From Sphingomonas ginkgonis (GTDB lineage: Bacteria; Pseudomonadota; Alphaproteobacteria; Sphingomonadales; Sphingomonadaceae): a DNA stretch of 64,000 nucleotides. The stretch lies in NCBI RefSeq assembly GCF_003970925.1, contig NZ_RWJF01000001.1, positions 2,784,501-2,848,500 on the forward strand. The letters run 5' to 3'. Both the position numbers and the translations under genes were made by a program. The notes below the pieces were generated by a model. The model was not told where the DNA came from, did no database searches, and saw only the letters and a program-made list of their open reading frames with translations. Each line of letters begins with the position of its first letter. Positions within the stretch are counted from its first letter, which is position 1. Positions 41,891 through 50,535 of this stretch are shown here, piece by piece.

Positions 41891-42561
41891 AGAAGGCGGA
41901 CGTCTTCGAGTTCTACCGGCGGCTGGCCGAGCTCAACCCCGAGCCCGAGACCGAGCTGGAGTTCACGAACCCGTACACGCTGCTGGTCGCGGTGGCGCTG
42001 TCGGCGCAGGCGACCGACGTCAGCGTCAATCTCGCCACCCGCAAGCTGTTCAGGGTCGCGGACACCCCGGCGAAGATGCTCGCGCTGGGCGAGGAGGGCG
42101 TCCGCGAGCACATCAAGACCATCGGCCTGTTCAACACCAAGGCCAAGAACGTCATCGCCATGGCACACAAGCTGATCGACGAGTTCGGCGGCGAGGTGCC
42201 GGCCGAGCGCGACAAGCTCGAGACTCTGCCCGGGGTCGGGCGCAAGACCGCGAACGTGGTGCTCAACAGCGCCTTCGGCCAGCCGACGATCGCCGTCGAC
42301 ACCCACATCTTCCGGGTCTCCAACCGCACCGGCCTCGCGCCCGGCAAGAACCCGTTGGCGGTCGAGCTCAAGCTGGAGAAGGTGACGCCCGGCCTGTTCC
42401 GGACCCACGCGCACCACTGGCTGATCCTGCACGGCCGCTACATCTGCAAGGCGCGCAAGCCGGAATGCTGGCGCTGCCCGGTGGTCGACCTGTGCGCCTA
42501 CCAGCCCAAGACCCCGGCGCCGAAGGGGTGGGTGGCGGAGGCCGCCGCTCCCGCCGGCTAG
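41887..42561 (+). CDS. nth: endonuclease III (DNA glycosylase/AP lyase)
   Basis: A 224-residue base-excision repair enzyme for oxidised pyrimidines. The helix-hairpin-helix LPGVGRKTANVVLNSAFGQ carries the catalytic Lys, VDTHIFRVSNR carries the catalytic Asp, and the [4Fe-4S] loop is C-x6-C-x2-C-x5-C in CKARKPECWRCPVVDLC. The GTG start overlaps the dapB stop (GTGA). The gene converges with alr, the stops sharing CTAG. Confidence 0.95.
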   Translation: MKKADVFEFYRRLAELNPEPETELEFTNPYTLLVAVALSAQATDVSVNLATRKLFRVADTPAKMLALGEEGVREHIKTIGLFNTKAKNVIAMAHKLIDEFGGEVPAERDKLETLPGVGRKTANVVLNSAFGQPTIAVDTHIFRVSNRTGLAPGKNPLAVELKLEKVTPGLFRTHAHHWLILHGRYICKARKPECWRCPVVDLCAYQPKTPAPKGWVAEAAAPAG

Positions 42562-43583
42562 GACCAGCGCCGATCGAAGCGCGAGCCGAGCCCGGTCAGC
42601 AGCTCATATTGCGACATGCCGGACCGCTCGGCAGCCTGCGGCAGGTCGAAGTCGATCGTCAGCCAGTCGCCCTCGCCCACGTCCGCGCCCGCCGTGGCGA
42701 AGATCAGCAGGTCCATCGAGACGCGCCCGAGCAGCGGCAGCACCGTGTCGCCGGCGCGCGCGGTGCCGACCGAAGAGAAGCCGCGGAAATAGCCGTCGGC
42801 ATAGCCGATGTTGACCACCGCCGCCTTGAGGTCGCGATCGGCGACGAAGGTCGCGCCATAGCCGCAGCTCTCGCCCGCGCGCACCGAGCGGCGCTGGACG
42901 ACCTGCGCCTGCAGCCGGGCGACCGGCCGGATCGCTCCCGCCGCTTCTTCGCGCGGAAGACCGCCGTAGAGCGCAAGCCCCGGGCGAACGAGGTCGAAGC
43001 TGTAGTCGCGGCCGAGACAGGTGCCGGCCGAGTTGGCGAGCGCGTGACGCTTCGCCGGGGTGCTCGCCGCCGCGTCGCGGAAGCGGGCGAGCTGCGCGGC
43101 GTTGAGCGGATGGTCCTCGTCGGCGCAGGCGAGATGGCTGTGCAGCGTGTCGATGATCAGGCCGTCCAGCAGCCCGGCCTCTTCCTGGCGCAGCCCGAGC
43201 CTGTTCATCCCGGTGTCGATCATCACGTCGCAGGGTCGCCCCGGCGCCGCCTGCTTCCACCGCGCGACCTGCTCTGGCGTGTTGAGGCACGGCCGCGCCG
43301 GGCTCGCCAGCGCCGCGGCGAGATCGTCCGGGCCAATCCCGTGGAGCACGACCAGCGAGGCGCCGTCCGGCAATGTCCCGAGCTGTTCCGCCTCCCACCA
43401 GGTCGAGACGAAGAAGTCGCGGCAGCCCGCCGCGCCCAGCCGCTCGACAACCGCGCGCGCGCCGAGCCCGTAGCCGTCGGCCTTGACCGCCGCGCCCGCC
43501 GGGACGCCCGCCCGTTCCGCGAGCCAGCGCCAGTTGGCGACCAGTGCGGTGCTGTCGAGATCGAGGCGGAGCGGGCGGTGCAT
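42558..43583 (-). CDS. alr: alanine racemase
   Basis: A 341-residue PLP enzyme interconverting L- and D-alanine for peptidoglycan. The PLP lysine is Lys34 in AAVKADGYGLGA. The C-terminal beta domain has the catalytic Tyr in SCGYGATFVADRD and the substrate loop GRVSMDLLIFATAG. It is slightly short of the usual 355-370 residues. It starts 11 bases after the GFA-protein stop on the same strand, giving a possible FAD-oxidoreductase/GFA/alr operon. Confidence 0.93.
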   Translation of the reverse strand: MHRPLRLDLDSTALVANWRWLAERAGVPAGAAVKADGYGLGARAVVERLGAAGCRDFFVSTWWEAEQLGTLPDGASLVVLHGIGPDDLAAALASPARPCLNTPEQVARWKQAAPGRPCDVMIDTGMNRLGLRQEEAGLLDGLIIDTLHSHLACADEDHPLNAAQLARFRDAAASTPAKRHALANSAGTCLGRDYSFDLVRPGLALYGGLPREEAAGAIRPVARLQAQVVQRRSVRAGESCGYGATFVADRDLKAAVVNIGYADGYFRGFSSVGTARAGDTVLPLLGRVSMDLLIFATAGADVGEGDWLTIDFDLPQAAERSGMSQYELLTGLGSRFDRRWS

Positions 43584-43593
43584 GGCGGCCCGG

Positions 43594-43983
43594 TTAGCCG
43601 CCCTCCCCCGCCCCGTCGAGGCTCGCCTTGGCCTGTTCCCAGTGACGGCCGTCGAACCGGGTGATGGCGAGGTCGGGCCGCTCCTCGAGGCAGTTAGCGT
43701 TGACGCTCCACGCCTCGGGATGGCTTCGCGGCTGGTAGAAGCTCTTCACGCCGCAGGTCGAGCAGAACAGATGCTCCGCCGCGCCCGTGCCGAAGCGGTA
43801 GCTGGTGAGCCGCTCCGCCCCGCGCTCGAGCACGAAGTCGGCATGCGGCACAATGATGTGGAGGAAGCCGGTCGCCGAGCAGATCGAGCAGTTGCAGTCG
43901 AGCGCGGCGACCGGCGGGCCCGCGACCGTGCCATGGAAGCGAACCGCGCCGCAGTGGCAACCGCCGCTGAACTTGACCGTCAT
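43594..43983 (-). CDS. GFA-family (glutathione-dependent formaldehyde-activating-like) zinc protein
   Basis: A 129-residue CENP-V/GFA-fold protein. Zinc cysteines are visible in GGCHCGAVRF, CNCSICSATGFLH and LFCSTCGVKSF, giving the usual two-site arrangement. The family includes Gfa, which speeds S-hydroxymethylglutathione formation, and many proteins of unknown role. Its ATG overlaps the stop of the upstream FAD oxidoreductase (ATGA). The pairing with an amine oxidase, which would release aldehyde, makes an aldehyde-handling role conceivable. Confidence 0.88.
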   Translation of the reverse strand: MTVKFSGGCHCGAVRFHGTVAGPPVAALDCNCSICSATGFLHIIVPHADFVLERGAERLTSYRFGTGAAEHLFCSTCGVKSFYQPRSHPEAWSVNANCLEERPDLAITRFDGRHWEQAKASLDGAGEGG

Positions 43984-45182
43984 TCCGCCTCCATCAGGCG
44001 GCGCACCGCCTCACGCCCGCTCTGCCATGCGCCATGGACCGTCGCATAGTCGCTGGTCGACAGCGCCTCGCCGGCGAACGCGAGCCGCTCATCGACCGGC
44101 TCGGCGAGGCGGCGCCGCTGCTCCTGCGCTCCGGGGCGGGCGAAGCTGTAGCTACCGCGGATGAAGGCGTGGCCGCGCCAGTCGGAGGCGGCGACCGGCT
44201 CCATCGCGCGAGCGAAACCGCTGCCCAGCAACGCGCCGAGCTGCTCCCGAGCCAGCGCATCCAGCCCGGCTGCGTCGGGCAGCCAGTCGCCTCCGAAAAA
44301 GCACTCGATGACTGGCATGCCGAGCGGGCGGAGCATGTAGCTGCCGGTCTCGGAATGGTGCGGGTTGCCCAGCAGGTGCGCGTCCTTCGGAAAGGTCGCT
44401 GGATCGGGGAGCGTGAAGAAGTGCTTCTCGACATGACCCAGCGGGAGCTGGGCCGCGGCATGGCGATGGGCGTCGACGTCGGGGGCGAACCGGATCGCTT
44501 CGCTCGCCAGCATGGTGGTCGGCACGGCGACGACCGCCCGCGCCGCCGCCACCGCACCCGTGTCGGTCAGCAGGTTGACCGCCGTGCCGCTGCGATCGAC
44601 CGCGCGCACCGCGACGCCGGTGCGGACGTCCAGATCCTCGGCAAGCGTCTCGACCAGCGTGCCGTAACCGCGCGTCAGCCGCCAGTTGTTGTCGGACGCC
44701 GCCTCTTCCCACGCCGCATAGTCGCGGGCGCTGACCTGCTTGAGCGCGGCGCCGTTGAGATAGCCGCTGAGCGCGTCGAGGAAGCCGTTCCAGGGGCCAC
44801 CCGGTTCGAGCGCGTCGGCAGCGACGTCGCTGGCCGGCGGAACGGCGGCGATCCGCGCCTCGAACGCCGCCGCCGCCGCGTTGGCAGCGGCCTGCTCGTC
44901 CTTGCCGAAGCCGAGGTCGCGGAACTGCTCCCGCCATGGCGAGGGCGAGCGGTCGACCGGCTGGCCGATCCGCTCCGCAGCCACGCGCATCGGGTTGCGC
45001 TCGGCCGAGTGGAGCCAGCCAGCGCCGAGGTCGAGCGCATGGCCGCGCCACCGGGTCGTCTCGGCCCGCCCGCCGACCCGCGGCGAGGCTTCCAGCACCA
45101 CGCAGCTGAGCCCTCGCGCGCGGGCCTCGGTCGCGGCCGCGATGCCCGCGGCGCCGGCACCGACGATGGCGAGGTCGAACAT
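43980..45182 (-). CDS. FAD-dependent amine-oxidase-like oxidoreductase
   Basis: A 400-residue flavoprotein. LAIVGAGAAGIAAATEARARG near the N-terminus is the dinucleotide-binding motif, and VLEASPRVGGRAETTRW completes the flavin amine oxidase signature. LDLGAGWLHSAERNP is typical of monoamine/polyamine oxidase-like proteins. The C-terminal FAGEALSTSDYATVHGAWQSGREAVRRL is the FAD-binding end. No signal peptide; cytoplasmic. It is coupled to the GFA gene by a 4-base overlap. Substrate unknown. Confidence 0.88.
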   Translation of the reverse strand: MFDLAIVGAGAAGIAAATEARARGLSCVVLEASPRVGGRAETTRWRGHALDLGAGWLHSAERNPMRVAAERIGQPVDRSPSPWREQFRDLGFGKDEQAAANAAAAAFEARIAAVPPASDVAADALEPGGPWNGFLDALSGYLNGAALKQVSARDYAAWEEAASDNNWRLTRGYGTLVETLAEDLDVRTGVAVRAVDRSGTAVNLLTDTGAVAAARAVVAVPTTMLASEAIRFAPDVDAHRHAAAQLPLGHVEKHFFTLPDPATFPKDAHLLGNPHHSETGSYMLRPLGMPVIECFFGGDWLPDAAGLDALAREQLGALLGSGFARAMEPVAASDWRGHAFIRGSYSFARPGAQEQRRRLAEPVDERLAFAGEALSTSDYATVHGAWQSGREAVRRLMEAE

Positions 45183-45215
45183 GGCGCCGGCTGTAGGGAC
45201 CGGCGCCGGCCCACG

Positions 45216-45458
45216 CTAGGGTCGACGGGCGTTCGTCTCGGCAAGTCGGACGGGTTCGGCGCGCTTGGCCTGCGCAACCGGCGGCTCGCGCCGCATGATG
45301 GCGGCCCGGCAGGCGCGGGCGAGCCGCTTGCCAATGAGGTCAGTGTCCGACACCGCGCACTGCTGCTCGGCAAGGTCGCGGACATTGGTGCGCGGCTCAG
45401 CGTTCGCGGGGGCGGCGAGGAGCAGCAGCAACGGCAAGCTCAGGGTCAGTCTGTTCAT
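45216..45458 (-). CDS. small secreted hypothetical protein
   Basis: An 80-residue protein with a clear signal peptide (MNRLTLSLPLLLLLAAPANA) and a 60-residue mature part. The mature part contains two cysteines, in AEQQCAVSD and LARACRAAIM, that could form a disulfide. AGGAG lies 7 bases before ATG 45458. The gene is divergent from the LysR regulator across 144 bases. I do not recognise a family. Confidence 0.65.
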   Translation of the reverse strand: MNRLTLSLPLLLLLAAPANAEPRTNVRDLAEQQCAVSDTDLIGKRLARACRAAIMRREPPVAQAKRAEPVRLAETNARRP

Positions 45459-45602
45459 CGTCGGTCTCCTGACAAAGGCCCGACGCCGGCGTCTTGCTGT
45501 CCATGTAGCCCTGCCAGGGCGCGGGAGTGAGCCGCGATCTTGCATAGCCGCTCTGCAATAATGCAGAATGCGCGCGAGGCAGGACGGGAGCATGGTGGCG
45601 CC

Positions 45603-46523
45603 ATGAACGGTCACTCGGTCGACTGGAACGACTGGCGCGCCTTCCTTGCCGTGGCCCGGAACGGCAGTACGCTGAGCGCCGGCCGCGAGCTTCGGGTCAG
45701 CCAGACCACGGTCGCCCGGCGAGTCGCGGCGCTGGAGCAGGCGCTTGGTCTTGCGCTGTTCGAGCGGCGCTCCGCCGGCTATGCGCTGACCGGCGCCGGG
45801 ACCGCCCTGGTCCCTGCCGCCGAGGCGGTCGAGCAGGCGACCGGCAGCGCCGAGGAACAGGCCCGGGCCCAGGCCCGCGACCTGTCCGGAACCGTCCGGC
45901 TGACCACCCAAGACCTCTACGCGCAGCAGCTCGTCTCGCCGCTCCTCGGCGCGCTTCGCGAGCGCTTCCCGGCCATCCGGATCGAGCTGGAGACCTCGTC
46001 GCGGCTGCTCGATCTGGGCGGCGGCGAGGCGGATATCGGACTGCGCGAGATTCGGGCGGAGACCCGGCAGCCGGCCGGCGTGGTCGGCCGCGTGGTCTGC
46101 CCCGACGAATGGACGCTCTACTGCAGCCAAGCCTATGCCGGTCGGCACGGAGTTCCGAGCCGGATCACCGAGCTTCGCGAGCACACCATTCTCGGCGGCG
46201 GGTGCGACGACGTGGAGGCGATGTACGACGCCTGGCTTGCCCGCGTCGGGCTGCTTGACCGGGTCGGCATGCGGTTCGGCAGTTCGACCGCGATGCTGTC
46301 GGCGATCCGCTCCAGCCTCGGGATTGCGGTGCTGCCCTGCATCGTCGGCGACTCGGATCCCGAGCTGATCCGCTGCGTGCCGCCGCTCGACTATGGCTCG
46401 AAGCTGTGGCTGGTCACGCACGAGCGGGTCCGGCGAAGCCCTGCGGTACGCGCGGTGATCGACTTCCTCTACGAGCGGCTGCTCGCGCACGTCCGGTCGC
46501 TGGAAGCGCGGGACGCCGCCTAG
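45603..46523 (+). CDS. LysR-family transcriptional regulator
   Basis: A 306-residue regulator. The winged HTH occupies about residues 8-65 (FLAVARNGSTLSAGRELRVSQTTVARRVAALEQALG). It is followed by a linker helix and an effector-binding periplasmic-binding-protein-like domain (VRLTTQDLYAQQLVSPLLGAL onward). ATG 45603 is preceded by GGAG. It lies 32 bases upstream of the Rieske oxygenase gene on the same strand and is divergent from the small secreted protein, so either could be its target. Confidence 0.9.
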   Translation: MNGHSVDWNDWRAFLAVARNGSTLSAGRELRVSQTTVARRVAALEQALGLALFERRSAGYALTGAGTALVPAAEAVEQATGSAEEQARAQARDLSGTVRLTTQDLYAQQLVSPLLGALRERFPAIRIELETSSRLLDLGGGEADIGLREIRAETRQPAGVVGRVVCPDEWTLYCSQAYAGRHGVPSRITELREHTILGGGCDDVEAMYDAWLARVGLLDRVGMRFGSSTAMLSAIRSSLGIAVLPCIVGDSDPELIRCVPPLDYGSKLWLVTHERVRRSPAVRAVIDFLYERLLAHVRSLEARDAA

Positions 46524-46555
46524 CGGCCGGACCCCTGGCGGTGTAGATGGCAGCC

Positions 46556-47713
46556 ATGGCCACGCTGCACGCCGTACCCGACGCCGCGGACCCGCTCGAG
46601 GGCGTCAGCCTTCCCGGCTGGCTCTACCATGACGAGGGCTTCTTTGCCGCCGAGCGGCGCGCCTTCCTCCGTGCCGCCCCGCAAATCGTCTGCCACGAAA
46701 GCGAGATCCCGAACGCCGGCGACTGGCGCAGCCTCGAGTATCTGGGCGAAAGCGTGATCGTCATTCGCGGCGACGACGGCGCGGTGCGCGCCTTCGCCAA
46801 CGTCTGCCGGCATCGCGGCTCGCGGCTGGTGGACGGGAACAGCGGCTGCGCGAGGCGGCTGACCTGCCCCTATCACGCCTGGAGCTACGCCACCGACGGG
46901 CGGCTGGTCGGCGTTCCTGACCGGGCGCAATATCCGGGGCTGGACCCGAACCGGTTCGGGCTGGTCCCCGTTGCGCTGGAGCGCTGGCTGGGGTTCCTGT
47001 TCGTCACGCTGGAACCAGGCGCGCCATCGATCATCGGGATGATGGCGCCCTACGCCGACGAGGTGGCGCCCTACCGGTTCGAGGAGCTGCGGGCGATCGG
47101 CCGGGTTACGCTTCGGCCCCGGGTGCTCAACTGGAAGACGATCGCGGACAATTATTCGGACGGGCTGCACATCCCGGTCGGCCATCCCGGGCTGACCCGC
47201 CTGTTCGGCCGAAGCTACGCCATCGAGGCTAGCGAGCATGTCGACCGGATGGAGGGCGAGCTGCGCGACACGCCTTCGCGCAACCCTTCCGAGCGCGCCT
47301 ATCAGCAGCTGCTGCCCGAAGCGCGGCACCTGCCGCCGAGCCACCGCCGCAAGTGGCTATACTACAAGCTGTTTCCCAACGTTGCCTTCGACATCTACCC
47401 CGACCAGGTCGACTTCATGCAGTTCCTGCCGGTGAGCGCGACCGAGACGGTGATCCGCGAGATCAGCTATGCGCTGCCCGACGAGCGGCGCGAGATGCGC
47501 GCGGCGCGCTACCTCAACTGGCGGATCAACCGGCGGGTGAACGCCGAGGACACGACGCTGATCGCGCGCGTGCAGGAGGGCATGCGCAGCCCGAGCTATG
47601 TGCCCGGGCCGCTCGGCACCAGCGAGGTCTGCCTGCGCAGCTTCGCGACGAAGCTGCGGCGGCTGGTCCCGGAAGCCCGGCTCGACCAGCCGCCGGAGCG
47701 CTACGCCAACTAG
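46556..47713 (+). CDS. Rieske-type aromatic ring-hydroxylating oxygenase, alpha subunit
   Basis: A 385-residue terminal oxygenase. The Rieske [2Fe-2S] motif is C-x-H...C-x2-H in NVCRHRGSRL and RLTCPYHAWSYATDG (near residues 85-110). The mononuclear Fe site lies in IADNYSDGLHIPVGHPGL, with the bridging Asp and two His. It would need a reductase and ferredoxin, and neither is nearby. The likely substrate class (aromatic acid, betaine-like or sterol) cannot be decided. ATG 46556 follows two in-frame options. It converges with the DUF4142 gene through a shared CTAG. Confidence 0.88.
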   Translation: MATLHAVPDAADPLEGVSLPGWLYHDEGFFAAERRAFLRAAPQIVCHESEIPNAGDWRSLEYLGESVIVIRGDDGAVRAFANVCRHRGSRLVDGNSGCARRLTCPYHAWSYATDGRLVGVPDRAQYPGLDPNRFGLVPVALERWLGFLFVTLEPGAPSIIGMMAPYADEVAPYRFEELRAIGRVTLRPRVLNWKTIADNYSDGLHIPVGHPGLTRLFGRSYAIEASEHVDRMEGELRDTPSRNPSERAYQQLLPEARHLPPSHRRKWLYYKLFPNVAFDIYPDQVDFMQFLPVSATETVIREISYALPDERREMRAARYLNWRINRRVNAEDTTLIARVQEGMRSPSYVPGPLGTSEVCLRSFATKLRRLVPEARLDQPPERYAN

Positions 47714-48177
47714 AGGCTGCGGGCCATCTGCAGGTGGCGCTGGAGCGTCGGGAGCGTGTTGCGGGCAAGCTGCGCCGTCATCGGCTCGCGTCCGGCCGCC
47801 TGCTCGCGGTTGTCGGCGATGTCCTTCTGGTGGTCGTCGATCATGTACCGGCGGACTTCCATGTCGAAGGCGCGGCCGCGCATCCCCTGGAGCTTGGCAT
47901 ATTCGCTGCGCGCCTCGGGCACCGGCTGGTGCATGACCTGGACGTGCATGCGCGCCGCCAGGGCATCGACCTTGGCCCGATGGGCGCTGTGGTCGCGGAC
48001 CAGCATCGCGCCGAAGCGCCGGGTCTGGGCCGAAGCGCCGCGGCTCGCGATCAGCGTCCCGAGGCGGGCCTCCGACGTATCGCCCATGGCTGCCTTCTTG
48101 AGAAACTGCGGGGCCGGCGCGGCAACGGCGGCGGTCGAAGCAGCCAGCAGGACGCCGGCGCTCAGGATACGGAACAT
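47710..48177 (-). CDS. exported DUF4142 protein
   Basis: A 155-residue periplasmic protein with signal peptide MFRILSAGVLLAASTAAVAA. The mature part is helical with the family pattern FLKKAAMGDTSEARLGTLIASRGAS, FGAMLVRDHSAHRAKVDALA, and YMIDDHQKDI with TLPTLQRHLQMAR. It folds as a ferritin-like four-helix bundle; the role is unknown, with envelope stress suggested. GAGGAG lies upstream of the ATG. A 17-bp dyad (AACCGG-TCTAA-CCGGTT at 48210-48226) lies 33 bases upstream and overlaps the end of the permease gene. Confidence 0.88.
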   Translation of the reverse strand: MFRILSAGVLLAASTAAVAAPAPQFLKKAAMGDTSEARLGTLIASRGASAQTRRFGAMLVRDHSAHRAKVDALAARMHVQVMHQPVPEARSEYAKLQGMRGRAFDMEVRRYMIDDHQKDIADNREQAAGREPMTAQLARNTLPTLQRHLQMARSL

Positions 48178-48216
48178 GTCACTCTCCTCTTACTCGAAGA
48201 TAAGTGACGAACCGGT

Positions 48217-49512
48217 CTAACCGGTTGATGTTCCAGCCGTTCGCTTGGCGTTCCAAGCGCGCGAGGCGAGCCGGACCGGCCAGCCGGCGGCGAGCAGGAC
48301 GAGGCTCCACCGGCCCGCCTCCGCTCCCGCGCCCCAGAAGGTGAACAGCGAATAGAAGATCCCGACCGCCAGCGCCGCCCGCGCCACCCACCCCGACCGG
48401 AGCCGAAGTGCCGCCGCGGCGCAGGCCGCGTAGAGGATCAGCGTCGAATCGCTCGACACCAGGGTGACGAAGCCGAACAGGTCGGCGAACAGCGGCTGCG
48501 ACGAGGACGCCGCGAGGATCAGCAGCCCCGCCGCCACCGAACTGATCGTCAGCGCAAGCCGCGCCGCCCCGCCCGCGCTCCGCTCGAGGAAGCGGGTCGG
48601 CAGATCCCCCTGCTCAGCCATCGCATGGCTGATCTCGCCGCACATCAGCATCAGGCTGTTCCCCGCCCCGAACGCCGACACCACGCTGAACCCGGCGATC
48701 AGCAGCGAGGCGTCGGTGCCCCACAGCGGCGCCGCGGCATCGGCGAACGGCGCCTTGCTCGCGGCCAGCGTCGCATAGGGCACCAGCATCATCACCGCGG
48801 TCACCACCAGCAGGTATATCAGCCCGGCCCCGCCGGTCCCGAAAATGGTGGTGAGCGGCACGGTCCGGGTCGGGTCGCGGGTCCGCTCGGCCGCCACCGC
48901 CGCCGCTTCGAAGCCGGTCAGCGAAAAGAACATCAGCGCCGAGGCCGCCGCCAGCGACGAGATCGTCAGCGGCACTGTCCGAAGCGGCTCGAGCGGCGCG
49001 CCCCGTCCCCACTGCCAGGCGATCAGCCCGAGCACCACGACCAGCGGCACCAGCTTCAGCCCGACCGTCAGCAGCTGGACCCAGCCGACCGAGCGGGTGC
49101 CGGCCAGATTGATCGCCAGAATGAGCCCGAGCCCCAGCAGCGCGAAGCCGGTCACGCCGAGCCCCGCCCCCGGCAGCATGTAGCTCAGCCCTCCGCCCAT
49201 CGCGATCGCCACCGCGGCGAGCGCGCTCCAGTTGCTGACGAGATAGGACCAGCTGGTGAGGAAGGCCGCCCGCTCGCCGAAGGCCGCGGCGACATAGGCG
49301 TTGGGCCCGCCATCGTTGCCGGCCGCGAGCCGCGCCATCGCGAAGGCGAGGCACATCGTGCCCGCGACGGTCGCCACCCACGCGACCGGCGCGACCGAGC
49401 CGAACGGGGCCAGCGTGGCCGGCAGCACATAGACGCCGGAGCCGATCACATTGCCGATGACCATCGCCAGGCTCATCCAGAAGCCCAGCTTGCCGTCTCC
49501 GCCCCGCGTCAT
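48217..49512 (-). CDS. APC-family amino-acid/polyamine permease (AdiC-like)
   Basis: A 431-residue membrane protein with 12 transmembrane segments starting MTRGGDGKLGFWMSLAMVIGNVIG. GNVIGSGVYVLPATLAPFG in the first helix is the unwound substrate-binding motif of the AdiC/CadB-like branch. FFSLTGFEAAAVAAERTRDP is the conserved helix 6 region. It probably exchanges or imports amino acids or polyamines. Frames extending further upstream run over the fabD gene and are not coding. Divergent from fabD over 84 bases. Confidence 0.88.
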   Translation of the reverse strand: MTRGGDGKLGFWMSLAMVIGNVIGSGVYVLPATLAPFGSVAPVAWVATVAGTMCLAFAMARLAAGNDGGPNAYVAAAFGERAAFLTSWSYLVSNWSALAAVAIAMGGGLSYMLPGAGLGVTGFALLGLGLILAINLAGTRSVGWVQLLTVGLKLVPLVVVLGLIAWQWGRGAPLEPLRTVPLTISSLAAASALMFFSLTGFEAAAVAAERTRDPTRTVPLTTIFGTGGAGLIYLLVVTAVMMLVPYATLAASKAPFADAAAPLWGTDASLLIAGFSVVSAFGAGNSLMLMCGEISHAMAEQGDLPTRFLERSAGGAARLALTISSVAAGLLILAASSSQPLFADLFGFVTLVSSDSTLILYAACAAAALRLRSGWVARAALAVGIFYSLFTFWGAGAEAGRWSLVLLAAGWPVRLASRAWNAKRTAGTSTG

Positions 49513-49596
49513 CGTCCGAGCGTCGGCGAAAAGCGCGCGCTTGGCAATCGCGGCGCCCGCGCCTAGTCCGCGGCGCGAACCAACGAGGGACAGTTG

Positions 49597-50535
49597 ATGC
49601 GGGCTTTTCTTTTCCCCGGGCAGGGCAGCCAGTCGGTCGGCATGGGCGCAGCGCTGAGCGACGCCAGCCGAACCGCTCGAGACACGTTCGAGGAAGTGGA
49701 CGAAGCGCTCCAGCAGAACCTCTCGCGGCTGATGCGCGACGGGCCGGAAGCCGAGCTGACGCTGACCGAAAATGCCCAGCCCGCGATCATGGCTCATGCG
49801 CTGGCGGTCTTCCGCGCGCTGACCCGCGACGGCGGCGTCGACCTCGCCAAGGCCGCACAGTTCGTCGCCGGGCACAGCCTGGGCGAATATTCGGCGCTGT
49901 GCGCCGCCGGGGCCTTCGACCTGCCGACGACGGCGCGGCTGCTCAAGCTGCGCGGACAGGCGATGCAGCAGGCGGTGCCGGTCGGCGAGGGCGCGATGGC
50001 CGCGCTGCTCGGGGCCGATGTCGACAAGGCCCGCGCCATTGCAGAGGCCGCGGCGCAGGGCGAGGTGTGCACCGTCGCCAACGACAATGATCCCTCGCAG
50101 GTGGTGATCTCGGGCCATCGCGGCGCGATCGAGCGCGCGATCGGGCTGGCCAAGGAGATGGGCGCCAAGCGTGCGGTGCTGCTGCCCGTGTCGGCGCCGT
50201 TTCACTGCCCGCTGATGCAGCCCGCCGCGGACCGCATGGCCGAGGCGCTCGGCGCGACCCTGATCGATGCGCCGGCGGTGCCGGTCTATGCCAACGTCAC
50301 CGCCGGGCCGGAGAGCGAGCCGGGGCAGATCCGCGAACTTCTCGTCAGCCAGGTGACCGGCATGGTCCGCTGGCGCGAGAGCATCGCCAACCTGTGGGGC
50401 GCGGGCGTGGAAGAATTCGTCGAGCTGGGCGGCAAGGTGCTCGGGCCGATGGTCAAGCGGATCGCCCCCGAGGCGAAGGTCACCAGCGTGGTGGCGATCG
50501 ACGATATCGAGGCGCTCGCCAAGGAGATTGCATGA
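49597..50535 (+). CDS. fabD: malonyl-CoA:ACP transacylase
   Basis: A 312-residue fatty-acid synthesis enzyme loading malonate on ACP. LFPGQGSQSVGMG at the N-terminus, the nucleophile serine in GHSLGEYSALCAAGA (near residues 91-105), and the catalytic His in VSAPFHCPLM (near 205) are intact. GAGGGA lies 6 bases before ATG 49597. The stop overlaps the fabG start by 4 bases (ATGA). acpP and fabF, which often complete this cluster, do not follow. Confidence 0.95.
   Translation: MRAFLFPGQGSQSVGMGAALSDASRTARDTFEEVDEALQQNLSRLMRDGPEAELTLTENAQPAIMAHALAVFRALTRDGGVDLAKAAQFVAGHSLGEYSALCAAGAFDLPTTARLLKLRGQAMQQAVPVGEGAMAALLGADVDKARAIAEAAAQGEVCTVANDNDPSQVVISGHRGAIERAIGLAKEMGAKRAVLLPVSAPFHCPLMQPAADRMAEALGATLIDAPAVPVYANVTAGPESEPGQIRELLVSQVTGMVRWRESIANLWGAGVEEFVELGGKVLGPMVKRIAPEAKVTSVVAIDDIEALAKEIA

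Noticed and set aside
48210..48226. AACCGG-TCTAA-CCGGTT dyad upstream of the DUF4142 gene, considered as an operator or terminator.
   Set aside because: Short arms of a common G+C-rich hexamer that overlap the end of the permease gene, with no U-tract. I mention it only in the DUF4142 entry.
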